Below, in pieces: positions 32,106 through 42,629 of a stretch of DNA of 64,000 nucleotides. Each line of letters starts with the position of its first letter. Positions within the stretch are counted from its first letter, which is position 1. Below the pieces are notes generated by a model. It saw nothing but the letters and a program-made list of their open reading frames with translations, ran no database searches and had not been told where the DNA came from. The stretch is from Bettongia penicillata ogilbyi (taxonomy: Eukaryota > Chordata > Mammalia > Diprotodontia > Potoroidae), in NCBI GenBank assembly GCA_023548195.1, contig JAJHZJ010000418.1, positions 1,229,907 to 1,293,906 of the forward strand. Direction: 5' to 3'. Position numbers and translations under genes: made by a program.

Positions 32106-32954
32106 AGGATAAGGAAGTTTGACATTGATGAGGAGGCTAGCCTTTGGATAGTAAAGGACCTTGAGTCCATCCTATGTGAGGCTGGGGAGCCTACTTTTGG
32201 AAGAGCACAAGGGTGTGGGAGTTAGGGTGGGAAGTCCTAGAATCTGTTTAGAGTATGGTCTTTACACTAATGTATGGAAGAGATCTGTGGGGTAGAAGTG
32301 ATGGAGATACCAAGACACCAGTCATCATTCTAAGTTTAGGGAATGAGTTCAGACAGAGGAAGGGGAGAGGAACTACCGAGGGCAGAAGGAAACAAGGGCA
32401 AGATGAGATTTTTACTATTCTTGGACTAAAATTATACCAAAAAGGCAGTAGAGATCGATAGATAAAATGCAGAATAATTCTGGGAAGGGCTAGCCAATAG
32501 TAGCTATGATATTGATTTTGTTTAAAAAAGTGCTCCCAGTAGAAACAAAAAATGTAATTTTTTTTTTCTAAAAATACAGATAAAGCTGTTAGATAAAGCT
32601 GGGTTGACTCCAACTGTTTAACTTAAAAATACTTGCAAACTAGCACTGAATGTTTATTGAATGCTTTTGCAAAAGAAGAGTTTTAATTAGAGTGGCAGCT
32701 GGGAACCACATTGGGGAACCACAGAAGACTGTTACTTTGCAGCAAGACCTGTCAGAGCATCCATAATGTATGCTGCTCATCACCAATTCTACCATCTTTA
32801 CAGCTAAAAACTGCCATTTATTATGCATTCCTGTTTTTAAGTAGCCTCTCTTTACTTGGCTTAAACAAAAATGTTTTCTTAGCCACAAACTTAAGCTCGT
32901 TAAGGCCTGTCAGTCAGTTTAGCATCTGAATGAATTATGAGGCAACAGAAAACC

Positions 32955-32957
<3 letters not shown>
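32106..32957. other. Unique sequence, possible conserved island at 32640-32900
   Basis: No repeat recognised. 32640-32900 is balanced in composition, free of low-complexity runs and includes 'ttttaattagagtggcag' and 'ccatttattatgcattcc'. Short frames on both strands overlap each other without domain similarity. Confidence 0.4.
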
Positions 32958-32991
<34 letters not shown>

Positions 32992-33021
32992 TGAGAGAGA
33001 GAGAGATGAGAGAGGAGAGAG

Positions 33022-33057
<36 letters not shown>

Positions 33058-33063
33058 ACAAGA

Positions 33064-33096
<33 letters not shown>

Positions 33097-33128
33097 GAGG
33101 AGAGAGGAGAGAGAGAGAGAGAGAGAGA
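32958..33128. repeat. (GA)n microsatellite, about 170 bp
   Basis: Almost pure purine tract with GAGAGGA interruptions. The Arg/Glu-rich and Ser/Leu-rich frames over it are artefacts. Confidence 0.97.
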
Positions 33129-33504
33129 ATGAATAATCTGAGGAATGTCAAGGGCTACTTAGGAACATCAGATAAAAAAAGTTCACTGAGAAATAAACTC
33201 ACTTAAATCAGCCAGAGTTCATTCACTAGGTTTAACTCACAGAAAGAAACCCATTTAAGCCTGAAGCTTTTGGGTCCCTGTGGTTTTGACCAGAACATCA
33301 AACTCATTTTGTTTTAGCATTATCAAGGTCAAGTGTTCCCACAATGAATGCCTCAATTTATTTGACTGTGGGTGAATTTTGTTGTAGCAAATATTGCTTG
33401 GAGCAAGTGAAGCTATTGGTTGGGTCCTTGAAGACTCAATATAAGTAAAACTACACAAATGCTTTGTTGGAATGGTATTTATGGTAAATGGGGTCTGAGA
33501 GGGG
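33129..33504. other. Unique sequence
   Basis: No repeat recognised. The 99-codon minus-strand frame 33255-33554 has no known domain and runs into a MIR, so it is not called. Confidence 0.35.
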
Positions 33505-33700
33505 CCAGGAAGCACAGTGAAATAGAACAAATGCTGAAACTGCAGTCTGTGCATCTGGATTCAAATTCTAACTCTCCTACTTGTTACTTGTGTGACCTGG
33601 AGTGAGACCTTACCCTCTCTGAAAACTGTTTGTTTCCTCCTCTGTAAACTTGTTGGACCAAAGGAATTGTAAGAACTCTTTTAGATTTAACTCTTATCCT
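33505..33700 (+). mobile_element. MIR
   Basis: 'tctggattcaaattctaact', 'ttacttgtgtgacctggagt' and 'gtttcctcctctgtaaac' give the tRNA B-box and CORE in sense order. Confidence 0.65.
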
Positions 33701-33992
33701 AAGATTCCAGTAAAGTGCCCTATATATGAAATATCTTACTCTCAAAAAAGCAGCTATATGATTCCCCCACCAGAGTGTTCACACTACAACTTGTTACAAC
33801 TTTTCATTTGTTGAATGTTCAGATGTTCAAAGATGGGAAAAAAATGGACATATGGGTCAGTAGTTGTTTATGGCTTTTTATCTTTGTTTTTGTAAAAATA
33901 TCATCTGTGTCCTTTCTCACTTTCTGCAATCTTACCCCTAGATGAAAGATTCCCTCTTGCAATAAATGCGAATTTGGTTTGCATTGGAATAG
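33701..33992. other. Unique sequence with a short shared segment
   Basis: Contains 'ctttttatctttgttttt' and 'tcatctgtgtcctttctcac', similar to 29545-29600. Confidence 0.3.
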
Positions 33993-34039
33993 CAGTGTGT
34001 GTGTGTGTGTGTGTGTGTGTACGTGTATGTGTGTGTGTA

Positions 34040-34075
<36 letters not shown>
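33993..34075. repeat. (GT)n microsatellite
   Basis: About 40 GT units with TA/CG interruptions near 34020-34045. Confidence 0.95.
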
Positions 34076-34078
<3 letters not shown>

Positions 34079-34195
34079 TGCAGTGGATAGAGTGCCAGGA
34101 CTGGAGTCAGGAAGACTGTTCTTGAGTTCAAATCTAACCTCAGATATGTACTACTTGTGTGATCCTGGACAAGTTTTCTCTTAACCCTGTTTGAA
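34076..34195 (+). mobile_element. MAR1-type SINE head
   Basis: 'gtggtgcagtggatagagtg', 'ctggagtcaggaagactgtt' and 'cttgtgtgatcctggacaag'. The first bases of the head are replaced by the GT tract. 3'-truncated. Confidence 0.75.
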
Positions 34196-34293
34196 TTTTT
34201 ATTTTCTAGTCTGACCTATTAATTGTACTGTTTCTTCACATCTATGGCTAACTAATGCATATAATAATTTTCTCTTATATTACAAAATGTAAT
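34196..34293. other. Short unique sequence
   Basis: Nothing recognised. Confidence 0.3.
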
Positions 34294-34375
34294 ATGATTT
34301 AGAGTTGAAAGGAACCTTAGTTCTTTAGTTCCAGTTACTCTTATTTTGCAGATAAGGAAATTGAGTACCAGAGAG
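34294..34375 (-). mobile_element. MIR-type SINE, antisense, left part
   Basis: 'agttgaaaggaaccttagtt' then 'cagataaggaaattgag'. Continues at 34625 after a nested MIR. Confidence 0.6.
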
Positions 34376-34624
34376 GTAAATAAAAATAATAATTATTATT
34401 AATAAGACTAATAATAAATCACATTAGCATTGCAAAATACTTTATAGACATTATCTCATTTGATTCTTATAACTGCCCTGGGATATGAGTGCTTTTGTTA
34501 TCCCCATTTGACAACCTAGAAAATGGAGGTACAGAGTTGTTAAGTGACTTGCCCAGGGTTACACAACTAGTAAGTGTCTGAGGAAAATCTTTCTGACTGC
34601 TACTTGATGCATTGTGTCACCCAG
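34376..34624 (-). mobile_element. MIR, antisense, nested in another MIR-type SINE
   Basis: 'tgcaaaatactttatagaca', 'tatctcatttgattcttata', 'tatccccatttgacaa', 'aagtgacttgcccagggtta' and 'cacaactagtaagtgtctga': nearly complete and better preserved than its host copy. Confidence 0.75.
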
Positions 34625-34725
34625 CAAAGAGCACAGGAAATAAATGGGAGAGCTGGAATCTGAACCCAAGTCCTCTGATTCCCAATCTAGTACGCTTTCC
34701 TCTTTGCTACACTGCCTGTCAACAA
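34625..34725 (-). mobile_element. MIR-type SINE, antisense, right part
   Basis: 'tgggagagctggaatctgaa', 'cccaagtcctctgattccc' and 'ctttgctacactgcctg' finish the SINE begun at 34294. Confidence 0.65.
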
Positions 34726-36809
34726 CCTTGATTCCCTGGAAATATATTTTGTAAAAGACTATCCCAACAAGCCAGAATACATTAAAAATAATACAACATC
34801 AAAGAGTTTGAAATGAGATGGAGGAGAGGAGAAATAATCTCAAAAGCAGAGACCCCAACAACTCCAGAGAGATTACTTTTCTATTCTGTCAGGAAAGCTT
34901 AAGCCTTCTGTCCAGGAAGCTCCCAGGTTACCACTGAGGAATCTAGTACATCTTCACATGATTTCTTCATCTGAATAATGAGCACCTTGAGAATTTTCAC
35001 GCATAAGAGTTTCATTTTATTTCTTTAACCACCTGAAAAAATTGAACCATTTTCAAAAACTGCACTGCCTCGAGTTTCGGTTACTTAAATCAAGTGGAGA
35101 CTATGAATGGATAGAAACAAGTAGCCTGAAGAACTACAGCATCTGGCATCATCAGTAGTCAAGCCAGAGTTCATTTTCGAAGGTTATGAAGTCATTGGAT
35201 AATGCTCGTTAAATGAAAACATTAAAATAAAATAAAGTCTTTGGAGGAAATAAATTGCCTTGGTAATCTGAATTCAAATTGTATATTCCCTACTCTTTTC
35301 CTAAAGAAGAGTCAGAGATTACTACTGAGAGATGGTTTAGTTAAAGTAGTTTCACTTAATTTTTTTGTAGTACTTGGGGCATCCCCTTCCTCCACAATTT
35401 ACAGAGTGAGACCCCCAGAGAAGCCTACTTCATATTCAAAGTACTTTGTCAGTCTGAATCCACTAAAATCATTGCCCACAAGCCTATACCTCTTTCCTTA
35501 TGTTTAGTAGTCAGCTAGAGGAGAAAAAAAATAATTTAAAATAAAAACATTTAATAAAATGGTTTAGAAAGACAAGTAGTAACAAACTATTTCCTCCATC
35601 AATCTGAGACCTACTTTCTTATAAATATACATAGTATTGGAGGAAAGAATAGGCATACATAGGAAACGTGGGGAGAAACAGACAAAGTGAATATACATGA
35701 CTGGTAATATACACGTGATAAGCCACATTTAAGTTGAAGGAGCCAAGCAACTCGTGCCTTAGATTCTAGAAGGCAATTTATGTCTTTTAATGATGTCATC
35801 ATGATGCTTGGGGTGGGCTTGCACCCCGAGAGTCATTCCTGGATGTTTAGTATCCACTGAATGTTATCCTGATGGATGTAGGCTGTGATGGAAACTGCTT
35901 TGCTGAACATGTAGCTTCCACAAGACGCTGCTCAGTAGGAAACTGGTCTCTATCAGCCACTGTCAGCCCCAGTGGCTAGCTGGCAGGAAGTTTCCTTCTG
36001 CTTTCGGCTTCTGGGCTTTGCTGAAGTCTTTGACTATATATAAGTGCTATTTCGTCCCCATGGGAAGAGGGGGTACTGTCATGCTCTTTTAGTCTAAAGT
36101 CAGTGTCTTTTTATAGCTCCTTTAGAAAAGTAGCCACTCTTGCTTCATTCATAAGACAGGCAACAGCCTTCCCTGGTGGTGGGGAGAGAAGGAGATTCTA
36201 CAATGTTTTTTCTTTATGGGGAAGCCTGTTAATTTTTTCCCCCAGAATTTTGGCTGGACCTTTATATTTCAAGGGAGAATTTCTTTGCCCCAGGAACCAA
36301 GCTTGTTAAGACATAGAGCAAAGTTCTTCCAGCTAGCAAATACTCTCAGACTTAATCTTTTACTTGGACTGAACTTCCTGCCCTCTAGCTTATGAAGAAC
36401 ATCCTGTATACCTCCTGATTTTTAATCTCAGAAGGGTAGACTATAACTAGTCATCACCGACGAAAAGGCTATTCAACCAGCACTACCAAGAACCCTGAGA
36501 TTCTTAAATCCCATGGTTTTAGAGTTTTGAAATCCTTTCCATTATCCCTTGTGGATGACTAGTTTGGGAAGAACATTGAGATAAAGCTAAATCCAAGGCA
36601 CAAGAGTATTACCTTTCATACCAGCCTGGTTATATTCCTATCTTATATATTTATGGCCAGCCAAAATATAAGGCCTTTTCAGACTTTCATCTCTCAGTTA
36701 CATCATGTTGAGTTAAGTGGGATTGTGTTTCCCCACTTTCTTGTATTATTGGCACTGGTAGGAACATGAAGAAATTCAAAGGTTATAAAAGACTCTCTTT
36801 CCAGACCTA
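34726..36809. other. Unique region, about 2.1 kb, possible regulatory DNA
   Basis: No interspersed repeat recognised. 35780-36090 is richer in GC than the rest of the window, with 'aatgatgtcatcatgatgc' and a TATATATAAG at 36034-36045, but there is no CpG island and no open frame with a known domain. The frame 36103-36309 has no support. Confidence 0.4.
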
Positions 36810-37334
36810 GTTAGGAAAAAGATATAAGAAAGTCATGTGTTGATTCCTGAGGACACGCCACACATTGGTTATTTCACACTTTCTCCATCTTCCCCAATTC
36901 TCATTTTTAGAAGATGCTCTAGTCTTCATTCCTCTCCAGGCTATCTATCTCTTCATGACTCTCCAAATTATTTCTGCCATGTCCCGGAAATGTCTTCATC
37001 CTGGAAGTTTATTCCAGCCCTGGAATTCCTACTTTGGAAGTAACCCCTGGGACCTCTCCCTTTGATTTGGAAGCACCCACCAAAACCCAAACCTCCATTT
37101 AAGGGAGGGACTCAGACCAGTCATGTTTTTATTTTTTTCAATGCTTCATTCAATAATTTCTCCATTTCTTCCACTGAATCAAATAAAAACATCCTTTATT
37201 CTTTTGTTCTAATTTAACTGAGATAAACTAGGTCACAAGCTTTCAATGAATAATTATAATTGTATACAAGTCTCAACAAGGCAAACTTAATAAATACATC
37301 CCTCTATGGAAAAAAAAAACAAAAAACAAAAAAC
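36810..37334 (+). mobile_element. Poly(A)-tailed retrocopy of unknown origin
   Basis: Ends in an A-rich tail at 37309-37334, preceded about 20 nt upstream by AATAAA (near 37290), the layout of a reverse-transcribed polyadenylated RNA. The 68-codon frame 36837-37043 has no recognised domain. Alternatives are a SINE/LTR family I do not know, or a processed pseudogene of a 3' UTR. The left boundary is a guess based on a possible short direct repeat (ctctttccagacc / ctcttccaagtcc). Confidence 0.3.
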
Positions 37335-37520
37335 TTCTCTTCCAAGTCCAGCACTTCTCTCCTCTCCTCTGGTCTCTTCTCCCTTTGTATATTGTCTTGC
37401 CCTATTAGTATGTAAACTCCTTTTGGGTAGGGACCTCTTTTATTTGCTTATATTTGCATTCTAAGTACTTAGCCTAGTATACTAAACATAGTAAGAGCTT
37501 AATAAATCCGCATTTGTGTC
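37335..37520 (+). mobile_element. LINE-2 3' end
   Basis: 'tagtatgtaaactccttttg', 'ggtagggacctc' and 'aagagcttaataaat' are the sense L2 3' UTR. Confidence 0.75.
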
Positions 37521-37529
37521 CTGACTAAG

Positions 37530-38045
37530 AAAAATCAAGGCCATTTTCCCTTTTCTCAGGATATTCCTGACTCTTCACGCACATTCTCTTTCCTCTTTCT
37601 TAGAGAAAGAAATGTCTCTCTTATTCCAGTAACCTTCTCTTTTTCTTTGATTGCATCTTTATCCCCTTCCAAAAAGCAAAGCTCTTAGTTTTGACTTCTC
37701 TGTTGTGATGAATGGTACCACAATTCTGACGGTTGTCCAGGCTCAAAACCTCACTCATCTTTGTTTATTCCTTCTCATTTTCATCATTTAATCACCAATT
37801 CATGTTAATTCTCTTCTCTTTTTGTCTCTTCCTTTGCATTCTCATAGTCACCACCTTAGATCAGGCTCGTATTCCTTCCTGCTTTGCTTATTGAAATATC
37901 CCCCTAAATCATCACCCTGCCTTGTGTTTCTCTTGCCCCCAATACTTCCTGCATATTGCCTAATTAATATTCTCAAAATAATACTTTTATAATGTCATAG
38001 CCCCTGTCCCCAGACATTTGATTGCTATAATTTACATATGGGAAG
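37530..38045 (+). mobile_element. LINE-2 ORF2 fragment
   Basis: 'aaatcaaggccattttcc', 'cagtaaccttctctttttct', 'tcatagtcaccaccttagat' and 'cctcactcatctttg' follow the L2 ORF2 order, degenerate. Confidence 0.55.
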
Positions 38046-38429
38046 GATAAAGTCTATTCAAACAACTGTTTATTGTGCATAAGGAACGCAATTGCTAGGC
38101 AATGGAAATATATGTATATATTATATAAATATATAATTAAATATGTATATATATACACAATATATTAATGTGTATGACATTTACACAAATAGCTATAATT
38201 CTAGTTAGAACATGGTTAGATGAATAGTAAAGAGAAATGTGTTATGATTTCTACCCTTTGAGTAATTCCTAATGTGAGGACTTTCTGCATTAACATAGGT
38301 GGGGGCTGGGGGTAGAAAATCTAAAAGAAGACAGTGCTTTCTTCCCCTCTGCCCCCTGCCTCCCAAATTTATATTCTCCTGGAAGGGCATGATTTTATAT
38401 AAGTAAGTAAATACAAAGTACATGCAAAA
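38046..38429. other. AT-rich and unique sequence
   Basis: TATA-rich low complexity at 38105-38165, otherwise nothing recognised, though 38060-38105 may be an antisense L2 tail. Confidence 0.35.
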
Positions 38430-39025
38430 TAATCCAAAGTCATTTCAAGAGGAAGCAGGGGCTAACAACTGATCAAGAAGTAATTCTAAGAGATAGAAAA
38501 TACATTGTGCTTTGAAGCAAGCTAGGAATTCCTACATTGGAGATGAGAAAGATTGATTTCCAGAGGTCAGCCATTACTGGTGCAAAAGCTAAAGTTGAGA
38601 GGTGGAATATAAGGCAAGAACCGTCTAGTAGTTCAGTTTGATTGGAATGGAAAGCATGAAGTAATATGAAATAATGGAAAGGTAGGTGGGAGCTAGATTG
38701 TAGAGCGTTTTGAAATGCCAGGCTGTGGATTTTGTACTTTATCCTAAAGTTGATGGTTTTGGAATAAGGCATATGACACGTTAGTTCTGTGTATCAGGAG
38801 TATCATTTTAGCAGATCTGTAGTGAATAGAGTAGAAAGGAGAGAGAATATAGGCAAAGGACCATAGAGACACATGAATGGGGAGAAGGGGACGGATGCTA
38901 TAAAGCTCAGATGTATATAACTTGGCAAATGATGAGATCTGAGGGTTTAGGAAGGAGGAGACAAAGATAATTCCAAGTTTGTTAACTTGGTGACTGGTGG
39001 CATAGTGGTGACCTCAAGAGACATG
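38430..39025 (-). mobile_element. LINE-2, antisense
   Basis: 'agctagattgtagagcgttt', 'ttgtactttatcctaaagtt' and 'gataattccaagtttgttaa' are antisense L2 ORF2 landmarks. The 99-codon minus frame 38473-38772 (with ILLHAFHSNQTE-like text) is a degenerate L2 reading. Confidence 0.6.
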
Positions 39026-39027
39026 GA

Positions 39028-39273
39028 CAGGTAGGTGGCAGAGAGGATAGAGTGATGAGCCTGGAGACAAGAAGACCTGAATTCAAATCTAGCTTTAGGC
39101 ATTTACTTGACCCTCTGTGACCCTGGGCAAATCACTTGAACTCTGTTTTCCTAAATTTCTTCAATTTTGAAATGAGAATAATAGTAGCAGTGGCCTCCCA
39201 GGGTTATTTTGAAGATAAATTGACATAGCTGGTACATAGCAGATATATATAAATGCTAATCATTATTATTAAT
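39028..39273 (+). mobile_element. CORE-SINE with MIR-like 3' part
   Basis: 'aggtaggtggcagagaggat', 'ctctgtgaccctgggcaaat', 'gggttattttgaagataaat' and an ATTATT tail. Confidence 0.75.
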
Positions 39274-39515
39274 GGGGCAGCTAGGTGTCACAGTGAATAC
39301 AGCACCAGTCCTTGAGTCAGAAGATCTGAGTTCAAATATAACCTCAGACACTGACTAGCTGTGTGATCCTGGGCAAGTCATATAACCTCATTTGTCTCAG
39401 TTTCCTCATCTGTAAAATGAGCTGGAGAAAGAAATGGCAAACCACTCAGTAACTTTGCCAAGAAAACCCCAAATGGGATCATGAAGAGTCATACACTATG
39501 GAAATGAGTGAACCA
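39274..39515 (+). mobile_element. MAR1-type SINE
   Basis: Head 'ggggcagctaggtgtcacag', core 'gctgtgtgatcctgggcaag', 'agtttcctcatctgtaaaat', 3' part 'gaaatggcaaaccactcagt'. It sits in the ATTATT tail of the preceding SINE, with ATTATT repeated after it. Confidence 0.88.
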
Positions 39516-39520
39516 TAGTG

Positions 39521-39905
39521 TTATTATTTTTTCCCATTTAATAGTATTTTTTCTAATTACATGTAAGAATAGTTTTCAACATTGATTTTTATAAGATTTT
39601 GAGTTCTAAATTTTTCTCCCACTCTCTCTCTTCCCTCCCCAAGACACAAGCAATCTGACAGAGGTTATACACATACAATCATGGCCATGTTGTGAAAGAA
39701 GAATCAAAACATAAAGGAAAAACCATGAGAAGGAAAATACAAAAACCGAAAAAAGGCGAAACTAGTATGCTTCTATTTGTATTCAGACTCCATAGTCCTT
39801 TCTCTGAATATGTATAGCACTTTCCTTCATGAGTCTTTTGGAGTTTTCTTGGATCATTGTATGTCTGAGAAGAGTTAACACATTGCTAACAGCATTAACA
39901 CTGTT
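39521..39905 (-). mobile_element. LINE-1 3' UTR, antisense, 5'-truncated
   Basis: T-rich start, 'tctaattacatgtaagaata', 'ccatagtcctttctctgaat' and 'catgagtcttttggagtttt'. Same family as the 3' end of the full-length copy at 6529. Confidence 0.75.
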
Positions 39906-40059
39906 ATAAAAATTTAGAAAAGGATTTGGTTTTGAGAAGAATATAATAAGTTGAATGATGGTAACTATAAATTTATTATATGATCTGAACTGGATCCACA
40001 CTATAGCAAGAAAATCCTTTTACAATTCTCTAATTCATAGTCTACTCCCCACTATAACT
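39906..40059. other. Short unique sequence
   Basis: Nothing recognised. Confidence 0.3.
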
Positions 40060-40840
40060 TTTTCCAAATTTTTTCCATACTCCTCAAGCCTCTCATGGTT
40101 CCCCCCCACTTCCTCCATCCTCTGAGCTGAAAACCTCATCTCATATTTCATATTATAAAAAGGTCATTCACTGACAACTCTTCCTTTTCCCTTATTCCTC
40201 ATTTCATGTGGCTAAGATACTTCTTTTTATCTCCTACTCTCTACTCCTTCACTCTAATTTCACACGAAGAGGTGGCCTCTCTCCATAGCAAAGAAAACCC
40301 TTCTGCACAGATTACTGTAGCAGTTGGGTTACTCAAGGTGTTACTCAAGGTTACTTGGTGACTCAAGGCTCTTCCCTCTTTAATCTCTCTCCTCCCTGGC
40401 TGTCAAAATAGATCTTCCTAATTTTCCTAAAGTTCCATATCACTGCCTTTCCCCTCCCTCACTCCATTCTCTAAGTTTTAATGACTCCCTTTTATCTCCA
40501 TAATAAAATGCAAATTATGTTTGGCTGTTAAAGTCTTTCAAGACTGGGATCCTTCTACCTTTCTAGTCTTCTGACACCTTAGTCTATGATCCAGTAGCCC
40601 TGGCCTCTTTTTCTTTCCTCATAGGTGACAATTCATCTTCCGACTTTGAGTATTTTCCCTGGATCCCCGCTATACCTAGAACTTTCTCACTCTTTATATG
40701 TCTTCTAGCTTCTTTGACTTACTTTAAGATTCAGTTGAAGTCTCCTCTTCTTCCATTAGATAAGGAATTCTTTTTTGGTCTTTCTTTGTTTCTCTAATAC
40801 GGAGCTTGTAGGAGATATTTAATAAATGCTTACTGATTGA
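40060..40840 (+). mobile_element. LINE-2, 3' portion in sense
   Basis: 'tttcacacgaagaggtggcc', 'atagatcttcctaattttcc', 'ccatatcactgcctttcccc' and 'aatgactcccttttatctcc' are ordered L2 ORF2 phrases. The 3' end 'agatatttaataaatgctta' CTGATTGATTC is at 40815-40840. About 780 bp, old. Confidence 0.75.
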
Positions 40841-40841
40841 T

Positions 40842-41235
40842 TCACAGATGTGTTGAGACATTTAGGTGGAGATATCTAGCAGGCTATTGGTAATGTGGGA
40901 CTGGAAATTAGGAGAGAGATTAGGGCTGGATATATAGACCTGAAGGCCTTTGCATAGAGATGATAACAGAGTCCATGGCATCTGATGAGATAGATCTCTA
41001 AGGGAGTAAGTCCAGAGAATAGAGAAGACTTGATATAAAGTTCATTGGGCAAGAGAAGGGTGACAAAGAATACTGAAAGGGAACAGTTAGAAATGTACAA
41101 AGGGAAGTTAGAGAGTTCAGGAGACAAGGGTAGTGAACAGTGGTAAAAACTGCAGATAGTTCCAGCAGGATGAGGACTGAGAAAATGGTTTTAGCGTCAG
41201 CAGTTAAGAGATGACAGGTAACCCTGGAAATAGAA
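40842..41235 (-). mobile_element. LINE-2-related sequence, antisense
   Basis: 'tttaggtggagatatctagc', 'aggctattggtaatgtggga' and 'gcatagagatgataacagag' correspond to the antisense L2-like phrases of marsupials. Abuts the sense L2 above. Confidence 0.55.
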
Positions 41236-42127
41236 GTTTCAGCCCAACGGTAGGCTCAGAAATCAGCTTACAAGGGATTGAGAAGATAGTGTATGTGAAA
41301 ATACTTGGAAAATCATAATGTGATTTCATAAATGCAGGCTCAAAACACTAATTGCATGGAATCCATTAATATCATTTTATCTGATACGTAAATCTCTCAT
41401 TTACGTATTTGGGGGAATATGGCATTTTGCCACGTGGAAAAAAGCCATTGCAAAGCATTTTTAGTATCAGACTATCAACAGCAGTGCCAACACTTGGAGA
41501 AATGAAAATACAAAATTATCTGTTCTGACTTTAAACAGAATAAAGTAATGGAGGAAGATATAATTTTCCCCCACAAATGTTACAAAATTATATATCAAAA
41601 AGTGTTAGCCTCCATCCCTAAGAAAATCAAATGTATTTCAAAAATAAAGCTAGAAAAATAAAATGCTAGAACTAGTTTCTAAAAACACTGGTAAAATTAA
41701 AAAGAAATCATTGATTATCTAGTTTAAAAGAACAATGATAAAAATCAATTGAACTTGTCTTTAGATAATTGAATAAAACTTTATAGTTTGATGACTTATT
41801 AAAATGTCCCAGGTTAAAAGGACCCAGTAAAAATCAGAGGCAAAATCAGTTTAGTCAGTCAAAGGTTTTGAAATCTTGTAGCTCTCTCCGTCTCCCAGGC
41901 CCTTTCCCTGTGGTTTATGGTTCCTTCTTCCTGTAAGCCTGTGCTGGATTAGATTCTGCATTTTTCTCTCCTAACCAAAATGATATCAGTTTACATTGAG
42001 ATTCTCTTTCTAAATTTCTAGTCCACAGCTAAAATGAGTGCATTCATTCATTTTAACCCATGAAACTTTGATAACAAATATTTTACAAGCTTTGCTATAA
42101 ATTGACTTATTATCCTCTTTGTGAATT
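41236..42127. other. Unique AT-rich island with hairpin
   Basis: No repeat recognised. It contains a perfect 10-bp-arm hairpin at 41384-41408 and stretches such as 'cacgtggaaaaaagccatt' with an E-box (CACGTG, about 41430). Confidence 0.4.
41384..41408. repeat. Perfect 10-bp inverted repeat, 5-nt loop
   Basis: ATACGTAAAT, spacer CTCTC, ATTTACGTAT. Each arm contains a 7-of-8 match to the PAR-bZIP/NFIL3 site TTACGTAA. Confidence 0.85.
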
Positions 42128-42322
42128 TAGTAGGTTTAGAGCTAGAAGAACCTTAGAGACTAATTTACTCAGCCCTCTTAATTGGTAGATTCAGAAACTG
42201 ATGCCAAAAACTTTAGAGAACTTTCCCAACGTCATACATGGAATAAATATTAAGGCTAAGATTCGAACTCAGGTCCTCTGACTTTACTTCCAGTCCTCTT
42301 TCCACCTTATCATACTGCCTTC
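42128..42322 (-). mobile_element. MIR-type SINE, antisense
   Basis: 'tttagagctagaagaacctt' start, 'ggctaagattcgaactcagg' (reverse of the B-box) and 'ccaccttatcatactgcctt' end. Confidence 0.7.
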
Positions 42323-42629
42323 CTAACTAACATGTGTAATTTCTTTTGATGAGACTCCTAACTTTTTTTTTCCTTTGGAGTGTAGATCTTTGATTCTTCT
42401 CAATTCATTTACAGATTTTTCTATATTATTGACTGCATGAAGTTTCTGGTGTAATTGGTGCCAGTTAACTTGGGCTTGCTAACTTTGGTAAGAGATAGAG
42501 AGACAGCAGGAGATTTTGTGGCCTTTCTCCACTGTGTATGAACAGGTATTGCTTTTTAAAGGCTAAAACCAATTCTAGAATAAATTACGGGAAGTAATGA
42601 AGTTTAAATAAAATGAATGTAAAAAGAGA
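42323..42629. other. Unique sequence
   Basis: Nothing recognised. Confidence 0.3.

Noticed and set aside
32248..32613. 121-codon minus-strand frame
   Set aside because: No known domain, no splice or start context, and a mirrored frame on the plus strand. AT-rich chance frame.
32900..33206. Arg/Glu-rich and Ser/Leu-rich frames on both strands
   Set aside because: Products of the GA tract.
36030..36060. TATATATAAG as a gene promoter
   Set aside because: Single TATA-like motif in an AT-rich genome, with no downstream reading frame or CpG island, so it is not called as a promoter.
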